In this document: piece after piece, positions 1-7,298 of the stretch | Layout of the letters: the number at the start of each line of letters is the position of its first letter | Position numbering within the stretch: the first letter of the stretch is position 1 | Assembly (NCBI GenBank): GCA_946221495.1 | Contig: CAMIFA010000120.1 | Coordinates: forward strand, 1-16,487 | DNA: 16,487 bases | From: an uncultured cyanobacterium | GTDB lineage: Bacteria; Cyanobacteriota; Cyanobacteriia; Cyanobacteriales; Chroococcidiopsidaceae | Reading direction: 5' to 3' | Notes under the pieces: generated by a model | Database searches by the model: none | Told to the model about the DNA's origin: nothing | The model's input: only the letters and a program-made list of their open reading frames with translations | Position numbers and translations under genes: made by a program

Positions 1-556
1 CATTGAGGGGATAGTGCTGATGAATAGCTACAGTTAATGCTTGCTGATATTGCTGGATTTTTTGCTCGTATACTTGAATAAGTTGTGCTTCAATTGCTTT
101 AACAACTTCTTCTCTAAGCCCTAAATTTGCCTGCAATTTTTGTAACTGTTTGTCAGCATCATCATTGAGGGGATAGTGCTGATGAATAGCTACAGTTAAT
201 GCTTGCTGATATTGCTGTATTTTTTGCTCGTATGCTTGAATAAATTGTGCTTCAATTGCTTTGATTATTTCGGTTTTAAGTCCTAAGTTTTCCTGTAACT
301 GTTGCAGCCGTTGGCGAGTATCTTGGCTGAATGGATACTCTTGATAAATAATCTGATTAATTTCCTGCTTGTACTGTTGCAATTTTGGTTCGTAAACTGC
401 AACAATACGCGCTTCATTTGCAATGATATCTTCTTCCCTAAGTCCCAACTGTTGCTGCAACCGTTGCAGCTGTTGGCGAGTATCCTGGCTAAGCGGATAT
501 TCCCTCTGAATCGCCTTGTTGAACTTTCCCCTATATTCCAGTAGACTTCTCTCGTA
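1..556 (-). repeat. Coding tandem repeat, 162-bp period (54 aa)
   Basis: Within the caspase-like gene the sequence repeats every 162 bp. The same phase point occurs at bases 1, 163, 325 and 487, and in protein terms the units start at bases 556, 394, 232 and 70. The two leftmost copies are nearly identical over their first 90 bp or so, which points to recent unit duplication. Each unit reads as two or three helices with a YPL-x-x-D core and an LGL motif. The array runs off the window, so its full copy number is unknown. Confidence 0.9.
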
Positions 557-1441
557 ATCATCAATTAAATCAACAGCTTCTGGATTCAAACCTAGAACTA
601 GATCCCCAGTCATTGACATAATTACTCGCGGGGTCTGTTTATAATTGTGTGAATCAGGTAGACATAGTTTCCTCATTCTGGAATCGACATAGTGCTGGGT
701 CTGGTTGTAAACATATTTATAAAGACCATTGGCTTCAATTATCCCTTTTGCATCTGTTGCTTCACCCTGTAATCCCTGCATTAGATAGTAGGTAAATACG
801 CCATGCTTTAAGTCTGGAAATTCCCATGAGCGTTGTCCTTCATCACAAGACAATAAGGCACAAAAGCTTCTACTTTGAGCGGCATATTGCTGTAAAACTT
901 CTGCCAGTTCATGAGTGGGGTTTAGTTGAGTCTGTACTGCTTCTCCCCTTGCCCCACCCCATAATTCGGCTATGCTGCCACTATGACAAGCATCCAGCAA
1001 TACCAACTGCTTGTCACCACAAAGCCTTAACTGCTGTAGCAGTTCCTGTAATCCTAAACCTGTGTTTTGCAAGTTGTCTGTCTGAGTTTGAGCAAGACAC
1101 AAAAACGGCTGCTTAGTTATAGGTTCTAGTATTCCATGCCCAGAAAAATAGAACAGGACAGTATCTTGCGAGTTAGCTTCATTAACAATCCGTTGGAGAC
1201 TGGTACGAATGGCTTCTAGTGACGAGGTTTGTGTAGCAGAGGGGCAATGAATTATCACTTCTTGGTTAGGGAAGCTTTGTGTCGCTTCTTTCAGTGCTTC
1301 TGCTAACCCTTCACAATCTGAAACCGCGAAGTTTAAGGGAGCCAGCTGTTTATCGTCATATTGATTCACGCCTACCAGCAGCATCCAAAGCTTGGCTCTA
1401 CCGCTTTTTAAAACATTAAGAGGATCGTCGATAAACCTCAT
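1..1441 (-). CDS. Caspase-like (C14 family) peptidase with 54-aa tandem repeats, C-terminus beyond window
   Basis: The reading frame starts at ATG 1441 and stays open to base 1, so the product is at least 480 residues and its C-terminus is missing. Residues 15-280 form a caspase/metacaspase-like domain. The core strands are followed by the catalytic His motif SGHG (His102) and the catalytic Cys motif DACHSG (Cys152). Members of this fold are Cys peptidases that usually cut after Arg/Lys or Asp. From residue 296 three full 54-residue helical repeats and the start of a fourth follow, each with a YPL/YPF core and an LGL motif. No signal peptide or membrane segment is seen, so it is probably cytoplasmic. 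It lies about 650 bp downstream of the DUF1822 gene on the same strand, so it may have its own promoter. Similar caspases occur in cyanobacterial signalling and conflict proteins; the target here is unknown. The domain call is firm, the biological role is not. Confidence 0.85.
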   Translation of the reverse strand, partial: MRFIDDPLNVLKSGRAKLWMLLVGVNQYDDKQLAPLNFAVSDCEGLAEALKEATQSFPNQEVIIHCPSATQTSSLEAIRTSLQRIVNEANSQDTVLFYFSGHGILEPITKQPFLCLAQTQTDNLQNTGLGLQELLQQLRLCGDKQLVLLDACHSGSIAELWGGARGEAVQTQLNPTHELAEVLQQYAAQSRSFCALLSCDEGQRSWEFPDLKHGVFTYYLMQGLQGEATDAKGIIEANGLYKYVYNQTQHYVDSRMRKLCLPDSHNYKQTPRVIMSMTGDLVLGLNPEAVDLIDDYERSLLEYRGKFNKAIQREYPLSQDTRQQLQRLQQQLGLREEDIIANEARIVAVYEPKLQQYKQEINQIIYQEYPFSQDTRQRLQQLQENLGLKTEIIKAIEAQFIQAYEQKIQQYQQALTVAIHQHYPLNDDADKQLQKLQANLGLREEVVKAIEAQLIQVYEQKIQQYQQALTVAIHQHYPLN

Positions 1442-2090
1442 AATTTTGCACCTGTGTAGACTAAGTGGCTTAAGCCTTAAACGGTTTTTTTGCTGAAACT
1501 ATTTGTAAAATTTTTTGAAGATATAAGGCTAGGGCGTGCCTGCAAACTACAAAGGCGACAATTTTAAGCTTCAGGATATTAATCAAGGCTATGCTTTTCC
1601 TTTTCTAAAGGAAGTCAGTTTTTGTAAAAAATATTCACAAAATTGACTTTACAGACAGACTTTAGTTATTCCAGCTTGATACGAAGTGTAATAGTCTCTT
1701 TAATCAACACTACTGTGTTGTGATAAACACAAGATAAAACAATTAGGAATTCTAAGTGCGAATCGCTATTTATCTATGCTTTAGAAATTGATCTTTAATG
1801 TTTCATGGTGAGCAAATACTATTAATCTTTCAGGTGAATCGTATAAGTTTATACTGTTATCAAAACTAAGTTATCAGGGTTCTATTGAAACTGCTCCTTC
1901 AATATCATATAACTAATTGTTTCATCTAATATAAGTTAAAGTTCTATCCCATGAATCGCGCGTGTAATTAACTTACAAAATGAGGCGATCGCTCTGTACC
2001 ATAGCCTGATATATAGCTTTGTTCCTGAAAAACCTCGGCTTTAGAATTATTAACTTTCCTGTGTTTAAAAGCTTGATGGTAGTGACTTAT
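1442..2090. other. Long intergenic region between DUF1822 gene and caspase-like gene
   Basis: This 649-bp AT-rich stretch has no convincing gene on either strand. It contains one HIP1 octamer (1985-1992), a perfect 10-bp palindrome GGCTTAAGCC (1467-1476) just upstream of the caspase start, and a 7-bp-stem hairpin at 1597-1613 (TTCCTTT, loop TCT, AAAGGAA). Its position suggests it holds the caspase promoter and perhaps the end of the sigma-DUF1822 transcript. I could not place a convincing -35/-10 pair or a terminator with a T tract. Confidence 0.5.
1467..1476. promoter_or_regulatory. Perfect 10-bp palindrome upstream of caspase-like gene
   Basis: GGCTTAAGCC lies 26 bp upstream of the caspase-like start codon. 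The position suits an operator, but a single 10-bp palindrome with no second copy nearby is weak evidence. Confidence 0.2.
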
Positions 2091-3266
2091 CTAAATCACA
2101 AAATCTTCTATGATACTAAAATCTCCCAGAGCTAGTTTGACACTAAACTGTTCTCCAGGGAAGCCAACTAAGCGCGGCAGTTCAATAGAAGGAGTAGCAT
2201 TCTTTGCTCGAACTTCTCGATGAATGGTTCCAGATTTATCAAATGCGCTTAGTTGGATATTTTGAGGTAAAGTAATTTGACCACTTGTTGGCTCTACCTG
2301 TAGGAGAATACTAATTTCCTGGTCATCTTCTGGGGTACGGGTAACAATTAAAGCAACGGCGTGTTCTCCCAAGTCGATTTGCTTTGCCCGCTTGATCAGA
2401 TTAGCACTTTTAGCAACTGGAACGAGGACTGTAGGAACAACTAATTCCTCAACAACCTGCCACCCAGCTTCAAAAATACCTTGAACCCATTGGCTCAGAT
2501 TCACAAGTGTTTTTGGGGAAGTTACATACTGCGATCGCCGTTGATAAAGATGCTGTCTCCAGGTAGGATTAGCTACCAGTGCCGCCCACTGCTCAAATGG
2601 AACATCTAGCCGAGGAGAATAGCAAGATGGCTGGCTGAGTTTATTTAGCAATGCTTCTGCTTTTTGGCTAGATAAACTTGGTAGAGGTTTGACTACTAGG
2701 TTACAACTGGTAGATAATTCCTGCGTTATCCACATTACGTTGAGGTCTTCGATTAAGCTCTCCCGATTTAGACAGATAGTGCCATCCATTGGATCGTACT
2801 TCCCCTCGTTTTTGAGCTGATCGTGAGTAGCGTATCCCAACACCTTTAACCAACGTTCTTCTAAGTTTAACTGGACAGCTAAATAATAGTCAGCAGCCCA
2901 GTCAGGAATATCAATCCATTCCCTCTGTACACGCAACTCTTCAAGATTAATCGTTTCGCTAGGAAACAGTGCCAATCGTGTCTTACCCAAAGTAATGACT
3001 GTGCCATTAACCACTTCCCAGAAACTGGGTAACTGACTGAGCTGAGGCCATACCTCAGGTTTGTCTTGTAAATCAGTTTCTGCTTCCAACCAAATCTGAA
3101 AAGCCTTGAGACAGAGATAATTCTGATAGGCATTCCAACAAGCAGCATCGTTAGAATAAGCTTGGTTCTGAGACTGTTGCCATGCCGCTATTTGGTCTTC
3201 TAGGGAAAACTCCAGCCATAACTGGTCAGAATCGATAACCATTAATTCGTCAAAACTCAACATCAT
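2091..3266 (-). CDS. DUF1822 family protein
   Basis: This 391-residue protein matches the cyanobacterial DUF1822 family as I recall it. It begins with a short segment rich in Leu and acidic residues, then a Trp-rich helical region, and ends in a beta-rich part (about residues 280-391). The biochemical function of the family is unknown. A longer frame opens at 3311, but the start at 3266 is preferred: AAGGAGA lies at 3278-3272 at proper spacing, and this leaves only 11 bp after the upstream sigma-like gene, whose TGA (3280-3278) overlaps the ribosome binding site. The two genes are therefore probably translationally coupled. No signal peptide or membrane segment is evident. By context it is probably a partner or regulator of the sigma-like protein; that is inference. 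Confidence 0.8.
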   Translation of the reverse strand: MMLSFDELMVIDSDQLWLEFSLEDQIAAWQQSQNQAYSNDAACWNAYQNYLCLKAFQIWLEAETDLQDKPEVWPQLSQLPSFWEVVNGTVITLGKTRLALFPSETINLEELRVQREWIDIPDWAADYYLAVQLNLEERWLKVLGYATHDQLKNEGKYDPMDGTICLNRESLIEDLNVMWITQELSTSCNLVVKPLPSLSSQKAEALLNKLSQPSCYSPRLDVPFEQWAALVANPTWRQHLYQRRSQYVTSPKTLVNLSQWVQGIFEAGWQVVEELVVPTVLVPVAKSANLIKRAKQIDLGEHAVALIVTRTPEDDQEISILLQVEPTSGQITLPQNIQLSAFDKSGTIHREVRAKNATPSIELPRLVGFPGEQFSVKLALGDFSIIEDFVI

Positions 3267-3271
3267 TTCTA

Positions 3272-3278
3272 TCTCCTT
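3272..3278 (-). promoter_or_regulatory. Ribosome binding site that sets the DUF1822 start
   Basis: AAGGAGA ends 5 nt before ATG 3266 and overlaps the stop codon of the upstream sigma-like gene. This supports the 3266 start over the in-frame start at 3311 and suggests translational coupling. Confidence 0.75.
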
Positions 3279-4963
3279 CACACTTCTAAAGTTGCATGAT
3301 TTTGTAACCATGCTTTTACAAAGCTAGCTAGCTTTTGTTCTGCTGAATAGCATAAATCAAGAGCAATGTCCAAAGTAGTTTCGACCCATTGCTTAAACAT
3401 TGCTTCTAAGAATTGTTTGATCTCATTAAGTTTAGTATCGACTTCAGCTACTGAAATTTGTAGTTGTTCAGCTATTTGTTGTTCGTGTAATTGCTGACGG
3501 TAGTGTAGACGTAATAACAACTTTTCTTTCTGCTCAAACAGTTGTAAATGATTTTCTAAAGGTGGGTAAAAAAAGGTTTTACAATACTGTTTTAGGCACT
3601 CGTCTATTGGCTCTTGGATCTGACTAATAATCTGATCTAGCCTATTTTTAGGCTGGAAAAGCTCTGGAAATTTCTCACTTAATTCCTGAATTAGAGCTTT
3701 CAATAGAGGCTTTTTGTATTGTTTTATTTTGCGAGAAACCTCGTACTGTTTTTGCAACCCAACTAGTTGCCCAATTACAAGCAAAATATCATTTTGGGTT
3801 AATTCTAGTCCGAACCAAAGTTTCAGCGTCTTTTGAGCAGCATCAGGTAGAGCCACAAAGCTTTTTGCAATAATAGATCTAATTTGCTTTCTTTCTTCAT
3901 TATGGCTCAATATCTCTTCAGTTTCTATTAGTTTATTTAATGGATTGATCGTTAAATCATTTGAGTTTTGCTGAATTCGCCCAATAAAAGAATCGGAACT
4001 TCGGTAAGTTCGTATAACCTGAACACAGGTTTTTAAAAGAAATGTAATATCGTCTAATTCGGCTAATTTTAAAATTTTGAATTCCTGCCGACGCTGGTTG
4101 TAGTGAACAGCAATTTGTTGTAATTGCTCTCTAGTAGGTGGAGCAATTTGATTATGATTAATTTGTCTCGGCTGATATATTTCTTTGTAGCACTGTAAAG
4201 CTAGACAATAAGAATTAATTTCTAGGTGATAATTGTTTGTAACTTTAAGAGCTTCTATCAACTCTGTTTTTGCCAAAGTTCTCAATAGACCGTCATCTGA
4301 GAAACTTTTTGTTTTTGCCTCTACATTCTGTGACCTAATTTTGTCAGAGATAATGCCCCAAAGACGTTTCTCGGCATAGCTTTTTATAGTGATCCGTCTA
4401 TACTTAAAATCAAAATTCTTGAGTAATTTAATTGGTTCACTAGCCCTTAAGCTAGCGATCTGTAAACATTCTTCTAGAGGATATTGATAGCGGAGGCTTG
4501 AAAATTGCATCCGCTTTTCGTAAAAATCCTTGGCAGCATACCAGCAAACTTTTTGGATATGAGCCGATAAAAGTTTTTCAGCAACTGGAACTGAGTTTTC
4601 TAGATAATTAGCGATTCTGTGATCATTTTTTTGGGCAATAATTTCTACATAAACTACCTGAACGTCTTGGTTTGGTTCTGGCGCTAACTCAATCAGACGT
4701 TTGATAATGTGTTGCAGTTTGTAGTCGGATGAAGCTGAAATACTTAAAGAAGCTGTAAGCTGGGGGTCGCTTTGTCGCGCAACTAGTAGAAAGTATCTCG
4801 CCCAAGCATCTTTGTTTACTCCTAAGGCAGTACCATTAACCAGATTGCCGATAATACGCTCTAATTCCCGGTCGGATTTTAGAACGGGAATTTTACGATT
4901 ATTGCGGTCTTCAAGAACACAAAATGTGGAAAACTCTCTAATAATATTTCTAGGCTCATTCAT
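3278..4963 (-). CDS. Divergent sigma-70-like RNA polymerase factor
   Basis: This 561-residue protein looks like one of the large, divergent sigma-70-like proteins of cyanobacteria. A region-2-like stretch lies around residues 180-225 (FDFKYRRITIKSYAEKRLWG, then a helix ending DKIRS), resembling the core-binding and -10 recognition helices. A first helix-turn-helix-like segment follows a LPDAAQKTL motif near residues 375-420. A second lies near residues 480-530 (LRLHYRQQLHEQQIAEQLQI), like region 4. It starts at ATG 4963 behind GGGAGGGG (4980-4973) and is followed closely by the DUF1822 gene. It lies divergently from the coiled-coil/toxin operon and faces the shared promoter module at 5191-5281, so that operon is a plausible target. 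Sequence similarity to ordinary sigma factors is low, so real sigma activity is unproven. Confidence 0.65.
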   Translation of the reverse strand: MNEPRNIIREFSTFCVLEDRNNRKIPVLKSDRELERIIGNLVNGTALGVNKDAWARYFLLVARQSDPQLTASLSISASSDYKLQHIIKRLIELAPEPNQDVQVVYVEIIAQKNDHRIANYLENSVPVAEKLLSAHIQKVCWYAAKDFYEKRMQFSSLRYQYPLEECLQIASLRASEPIKLLKNFDFKYRRITIKSYAEKRLWGIISDKIRSQNVEAKTKSFSDDGLLRTLAKTELIEALKVTNNYHLEINSYCLALQCYKEIYQPRQINHNQIAPPTREQLQQIAVHYNQRRQEFKILKLAELDDITFLLKTCVQVIRTYRSSDSFIGRIQQNSNDLTINPLNKLIETEEILSHNEERKQIRSIIAKSFVALPDAAQKTLKLWFGLELTQNDILLVIGQLVGLQKQYEVSRKIKQYKKPLLKALIQELSEKFPELFQPKNRLDQIISQIQEPIDECLKQYCKTFFYPPLENHLQLFEQKEKLLLRLHYRQQLHEQQIAEQLQISVAEVDTKLNEIKQFLEAMFKQWVETTLDIALDLCYSAEQKLASFVKAWLQNHATLEV

Positions 4964-5190
4964 GCTGGTTTCCCCTCCCCCTGTAATGCCTGCCTGGCAG
5001 CCAGTGAATCATTCTTATTGTTAAGAGCCATACGACCTGCTCAAGGATTGTAATCATGAATCAGTGTTCTAAGCATTACATCTAACTCTTCGATCGCAAA
5101 GTAAGTTGTTATGCGCTTTACTGAAAAACTTGCATTCAGCAGTATGGGACTGCCTTGAAATCTCAACGCATCTACATACCCTTATATCTT

Positions 5191-5218
5191 AGTTAGGCGT
5201 GCTAATCGTCTGACTTTT
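5191..5218 (+). terminator. Terminator-like hairpin upstream of coiled-coil operon 1 (copy B)
   Basis: A 9-bp stem (AGTTAGGCG with CGTCTGACT, two G-T pairs) encloses the 7-nt loop TGCTAAT and is followed by TTT and CT. It matches the hairpin at 15983-16013 in position, loop size and most stem bases. One stem pair differs by a compensatory change (G-C here, A-T there). Here no plus-strand gene lies upstream for it to terminate, so it is a carried-along relic, an insulator or a structured RNA. Confidence 0.55.
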
Positions 5219-5229
5219 CTCAAGTGCGT

Positions 5230-5281
5230 ACTTGTGAACTGCATAAGTGACTAAAAGTAGCCCGACAAGACTAACGTACAA
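5230..5281 (+). promoter_or_regulatory. 52-nt conserved upstream element, copy B
   Basis: This element is 45/52 identical, ungapped, to 15924-15975 on the minus strand. Both lie upstream of the first coiled-coil gene of an operon, here 74 bp before ATG 5356. It begins with an imperfect dyad, ACTTGTGAA then one base then TGCATAAGT (7 of 9 pairs), and continues through TAAAAGTAG to GTACAA. TTGTGA and TAAAAG, 14 bp apart, are conserved in both copies but are not a good standard promoter. It may be a regulator site or a promoter for a non-standard sigma factor. Confidence 0.65.
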
Positions 5282-5355
5282 CAGCAATACCAGGTAGCTT
5301 TCGAGGTTCTGGCATTGAATTTGTACTTTCTCTCAAGAGGTAAGTTTTAGCAACC

Positions 5356-6249
5356 ATGCCAGAAGATATTAACGAGCTACTTGAACAATGTGAGCAGCGA
5401 ACACAAGTGCTTTCCCAAGAGAGCGATCGCGCTGCAAATGAAGTTAGTCAGATTGTGCAGTTTGTAACAACACTAGCCGCAAAACTTAATACAGCTAACG
5501 ATGAGGCTCAAGCCAGCTTTGAAGCACTCAACAGCAAACTGGAAGCAGCCGAGCAAAACCTGGAGAGTGAATTAGCAAGTGCTAAGGAAGGTTTAAGCGG
5601 TCTTCAGGAGAAGTCTAGCCACTTGCAGAGTCAAACCGAGGAAAAGATTGGTCTGATTAAAAGCCAGTTAGCTGATCTTAAAAGTCGTAAGGAAGAAATA
5701 TCTTCTGAGGTTAATGAAGATTCCGAGACTACAAAGGCGAGTTTTGAGAAATTGTCTCAGCAAGCTCAGGAATTTGAGACTGAGGCGGGGAATCATCTAG
5801 AGACTTCCCAAAGCAATTTGGAGGAGTTTCAGGCAGCGATGGATGGAGCCACAAGTAGCTTCAACGAGCGCAAGACTTCTTTAATGGATCACTTTGCCGC
5901 CTTTGAGGAAGATTTCAAAAATAGGCTAGAGTCTTTAACTGACGATTTTTCTAGGGTAGAGGAGGAGGGCAACAGCAAGCTAACAACTGTGCAGAGCGCC
6001 TTGGATACAAGTTCAAGCGATGTCCTGACGGTGATTAGTCAGAAGTTTATAGAAGAAGCTGTCGGTGAGCTTTCAAATTCAGCCGAGCAATTGACTACAG
6101 CCACATCCACCTTGCGTGATGCCGGAGAAGGGTCGAGTGAAGTGTTAGATGAGAAGCTCCTCGGTATTGTAGACCAGGTTGACGACGTTGTTGCCATTAT
6201 TGAGGACATTAGACCAGTTCTGGATATGGTTCAAGATGTCTTGGGCTAA
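5356..6249 (+). CDS. Coiled-coil protein, paralogue 1a
   Basis: This 297-residue protein is acidic and almost wholly helical, with continuous heptad-like patterns rich in Glu, Gln, Ser and Leu and almost no proline. No catalytic motif, signal peptide or membrane segment is visible. It is paralogous to the next gene: the starts (EDIN, LLEQCEQR) and the first 130 residues or so match closely, while the C-terminal half diverges. A Ser-Asp-Arg-Ala motif (residues 23-26) is encoded over a HIP1 site. The protein ends in a short hydrophobic helix containing IRPVL. It is the first gene of the plus-strand operon. The nearest Shine-Dalgarno-like AGAGG is rather far from the ATG. A structural, adaptor or secreted helical role is possible; I do not recognise a named family. 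Confidence 0.85.
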   Translation: MPEDINELLEQCEQRTQVLSQESDRAANEVSQIVQFVTTLAAKLNTANDEAQASFEALNSKLEAAEQNLESELASAKEGLSGLQEKSSHLQSQTEEKIGLIKSQLADLKSRKEEISSEVNEDSETTKASFEKLSQQAQEFETEAGNHLETSQSNLEEFQAAMDGATSSFNERKTSLMDHFAAFEEDFKNRLESLTDDFSRVEEEGNSKLTTVQSALDTSSSDVLTVISQKFIEEAVGELSNSAEQLTTATSTLRDAGEGSSEVLDEKLLGIVDQVDDVVAIIEDIRPVLDMVQDVLG

Positions 6250-6304
6250 ACAGTGGCATGAAGAGCGCGATCGCACATTATTACATTACTTCTAAATAAC
6301 AACT

Positions 6305-7195
6305 ATGGCAGAAGATATCAACGTTTTACTTGAACAATGCGAGCAGCGAGCATTTGTGCTTTCCCAAGAGAGCGATCGCGCCTCAGATGAGGTCGGTCAG
6401 ATTATGCAGTTTGCCACAACGCTAGCTGAAACCCTGAATGCTGCAAGTGAGGAGGCTCTGGGCAACTTTGAATCTCTCAACAGCGAACTGGCAACAGCCG
6501 AGCAAAACCTGGAAAGTGAACTGGCGAGTGCCAGGGAAGGCTTGAGCAATCTTCAGGAAAAAGCGGGTCAAGTGCAGAGTCAGACTGAAGAAGGGCTAGA
6601 GCAGATTAAAAGTCAATTAGCTGAATTGGAGAGTCGTAAGGAAGAAATACTTACTGAGGTTAATGAAGATTCCGAGACTACGCAGGCGAGTTTTGACAAA
6701 CTGTCTCAGCAGGCTGCTGTATTTGAATCTGAGGTTGATACTTGGGAGGACAGCGCTAACAGTAATATTGAAGGGCTGCGTGAATCGGTTGATACAGCTA
6801 AGAACAGCTTCAGTCAACGCCAGACTGATTTACTTGGAAATTTTGACACCCTTGGGCAGGATATCGGTCAAAGGCTAGAAACTTTGATGGCTGATTTTGG
6901 CAGGCTGATGGATGAGAGTAACAACCAGTTAGTTGCACTAAATAATGCTTTGAACACAGCTCCTAGCGATGCAATTACAGCGATGAACCAAAAGTTCACC
7001 GAGGCTTTGGGTGAGATAGCTAGTGCAGCAGGACAGCTAGTTGGATCTTTATCAACTTTGGGTGAATCTGGGATAGAAGATTCTGAGCGGATGAATAGCA
7101 GGTTCGCTGAGGTGATAGACCAGATTGCCGATGTAGTTGGGCATATCGAGAAGATATTACCGATTCTTGAGGAGGTTGAGGCAACTCTAAGCTAA
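6305..7195 (+). CDS. Coiled-coil protein, paralogue 1b (tandem duplicate)
   Basis: This 296-residue acidic coiled-coil protein is a tandem copy of the preceding gene, with a period of 949 bp. Residues 1-130 align nearly without gaps (EDIN, LLEQCEQR, LSQESDRA, AEQNLESELAS). The second half differs, including WEDSANSNIEGL, and the C-terminal hydrophobic helix with ILPIL is kept. It lies 55 bp after its partner and shows no clear Shine-Dalgarno sequence, so it may depend on read-through translation or have weak initiation. The pattern of conserved N-terminal half and variable C-terminal half suggests a common partner on one end and a specific one on the other. No enzymatic motif or export signal is visible. 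Its function is unknown. Confidence 0.85.
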   Translation: MAEDINVLLEQCEQRAFVLSQESDRASDEVGQIMQFATTLAETLNAASEEALGNFESLNSELATAEQNLESELASAREGLSNLQEKAGQVQSQTEEGLEQIKSQLAELESRKEEILTEVNEDSETTQASFDKLSQQAAVFESEVDTWEDSANSNIEGLRESVDTAKNSFSQRQTDLLGNFDTLGQDIGQRLETLMADFGRLMDESNNQLVALNNALNTAPSDAITAMNQKFTEALGEIASAAGQLVGSLSTLGESGIEDSERMNSRFAEVIDQIADVVGHIEKILPILEEVEATLS

Positions 7196-7248
7196 AGTTT
7201 TTTAAGCCCCAATCCCTAAAATGGCTATCGAGAAAACGGTGTTGCCAG

Positions 7249-7298
7249 ACCGACTACCCGGTCATTGAGATATTCACTACTTTAAGGAGATTTAAATC
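7249..7298 (+). promoter_or_regulatory. Conserved 50-nt leader of toxin-like gene (copy 1)
   Basis: The 50 nt before this start codon align without gaps, about 39/50, with the 50 nt before the toxin-like gene at 10007. The shared core is ACCGACTACCC, then CATTG, then a ribosome binding site (AAGGAG here). In this copy GACCG-ACTACC-CGGTC (7248-7263) can form a 5-bp hairpin; the other copy cannot. It may be a translational control element or simply homology left by duplication of the N-terminal module. Confidence 0.5.

Larger units (their letters stand above)
4964..5355. other. Divergent intergenic region between sigma-like gene and coiled-coil operon
   Basis: This 392-bp region has no convincing gene. 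Its right half holds a hairpin with a T-rich tail (5191-5218) and a 52-nt element (5230-5281), both homologous to sequence upstream of the minus-strand operon that starts at 15895. Its left end carries the strong ribosome binding site of the sigma-like gene (GGGAGGGG). The middle (about 4990-5190) must contain the sigma gene's promoter, but I see no clear consensus there. Confidence 0.6.

Noticed and set aside
1..556. Regular repeats that could suggest a CRISPR array or intergenic satellite
   Set aside because: The 162-bp period is in frame, the whole unit repeats with no unique spacers, and it reads as a helical protein repeat.
302..1116. Plus-strand open frames opposite the caspase-like gene
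   Set aside because: They lie wholly opposite a frame with clear catalytic motifs and coding repeats, and encode low-complexity or unrecognisable proteins.
3267..3311. Longer DUF1822 start at 3311
   Set aside because: It would overlap the sigma-like gene, and a strong ribosome binding site lies right before the ATG at 3266.
4986..5003. Small palindromic stretch around CTGCCTGGCAG upstream of the sigma-like gene
   Set aside because: It is short and GC-rich by local composition, with no second copy or positional support.
6617..6878. Short open frames inside the second coiled-coil gene, both strands
   Set aside because: They are out of frame with a gene well supported by its paralogue.
5356..7195. 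Methyl-accepting chemotaxis-like proteins
   Set aside because: The long helices look similar at first glance, but there is no conserved hairpin tip motif, HAMP domain or membrane helix.
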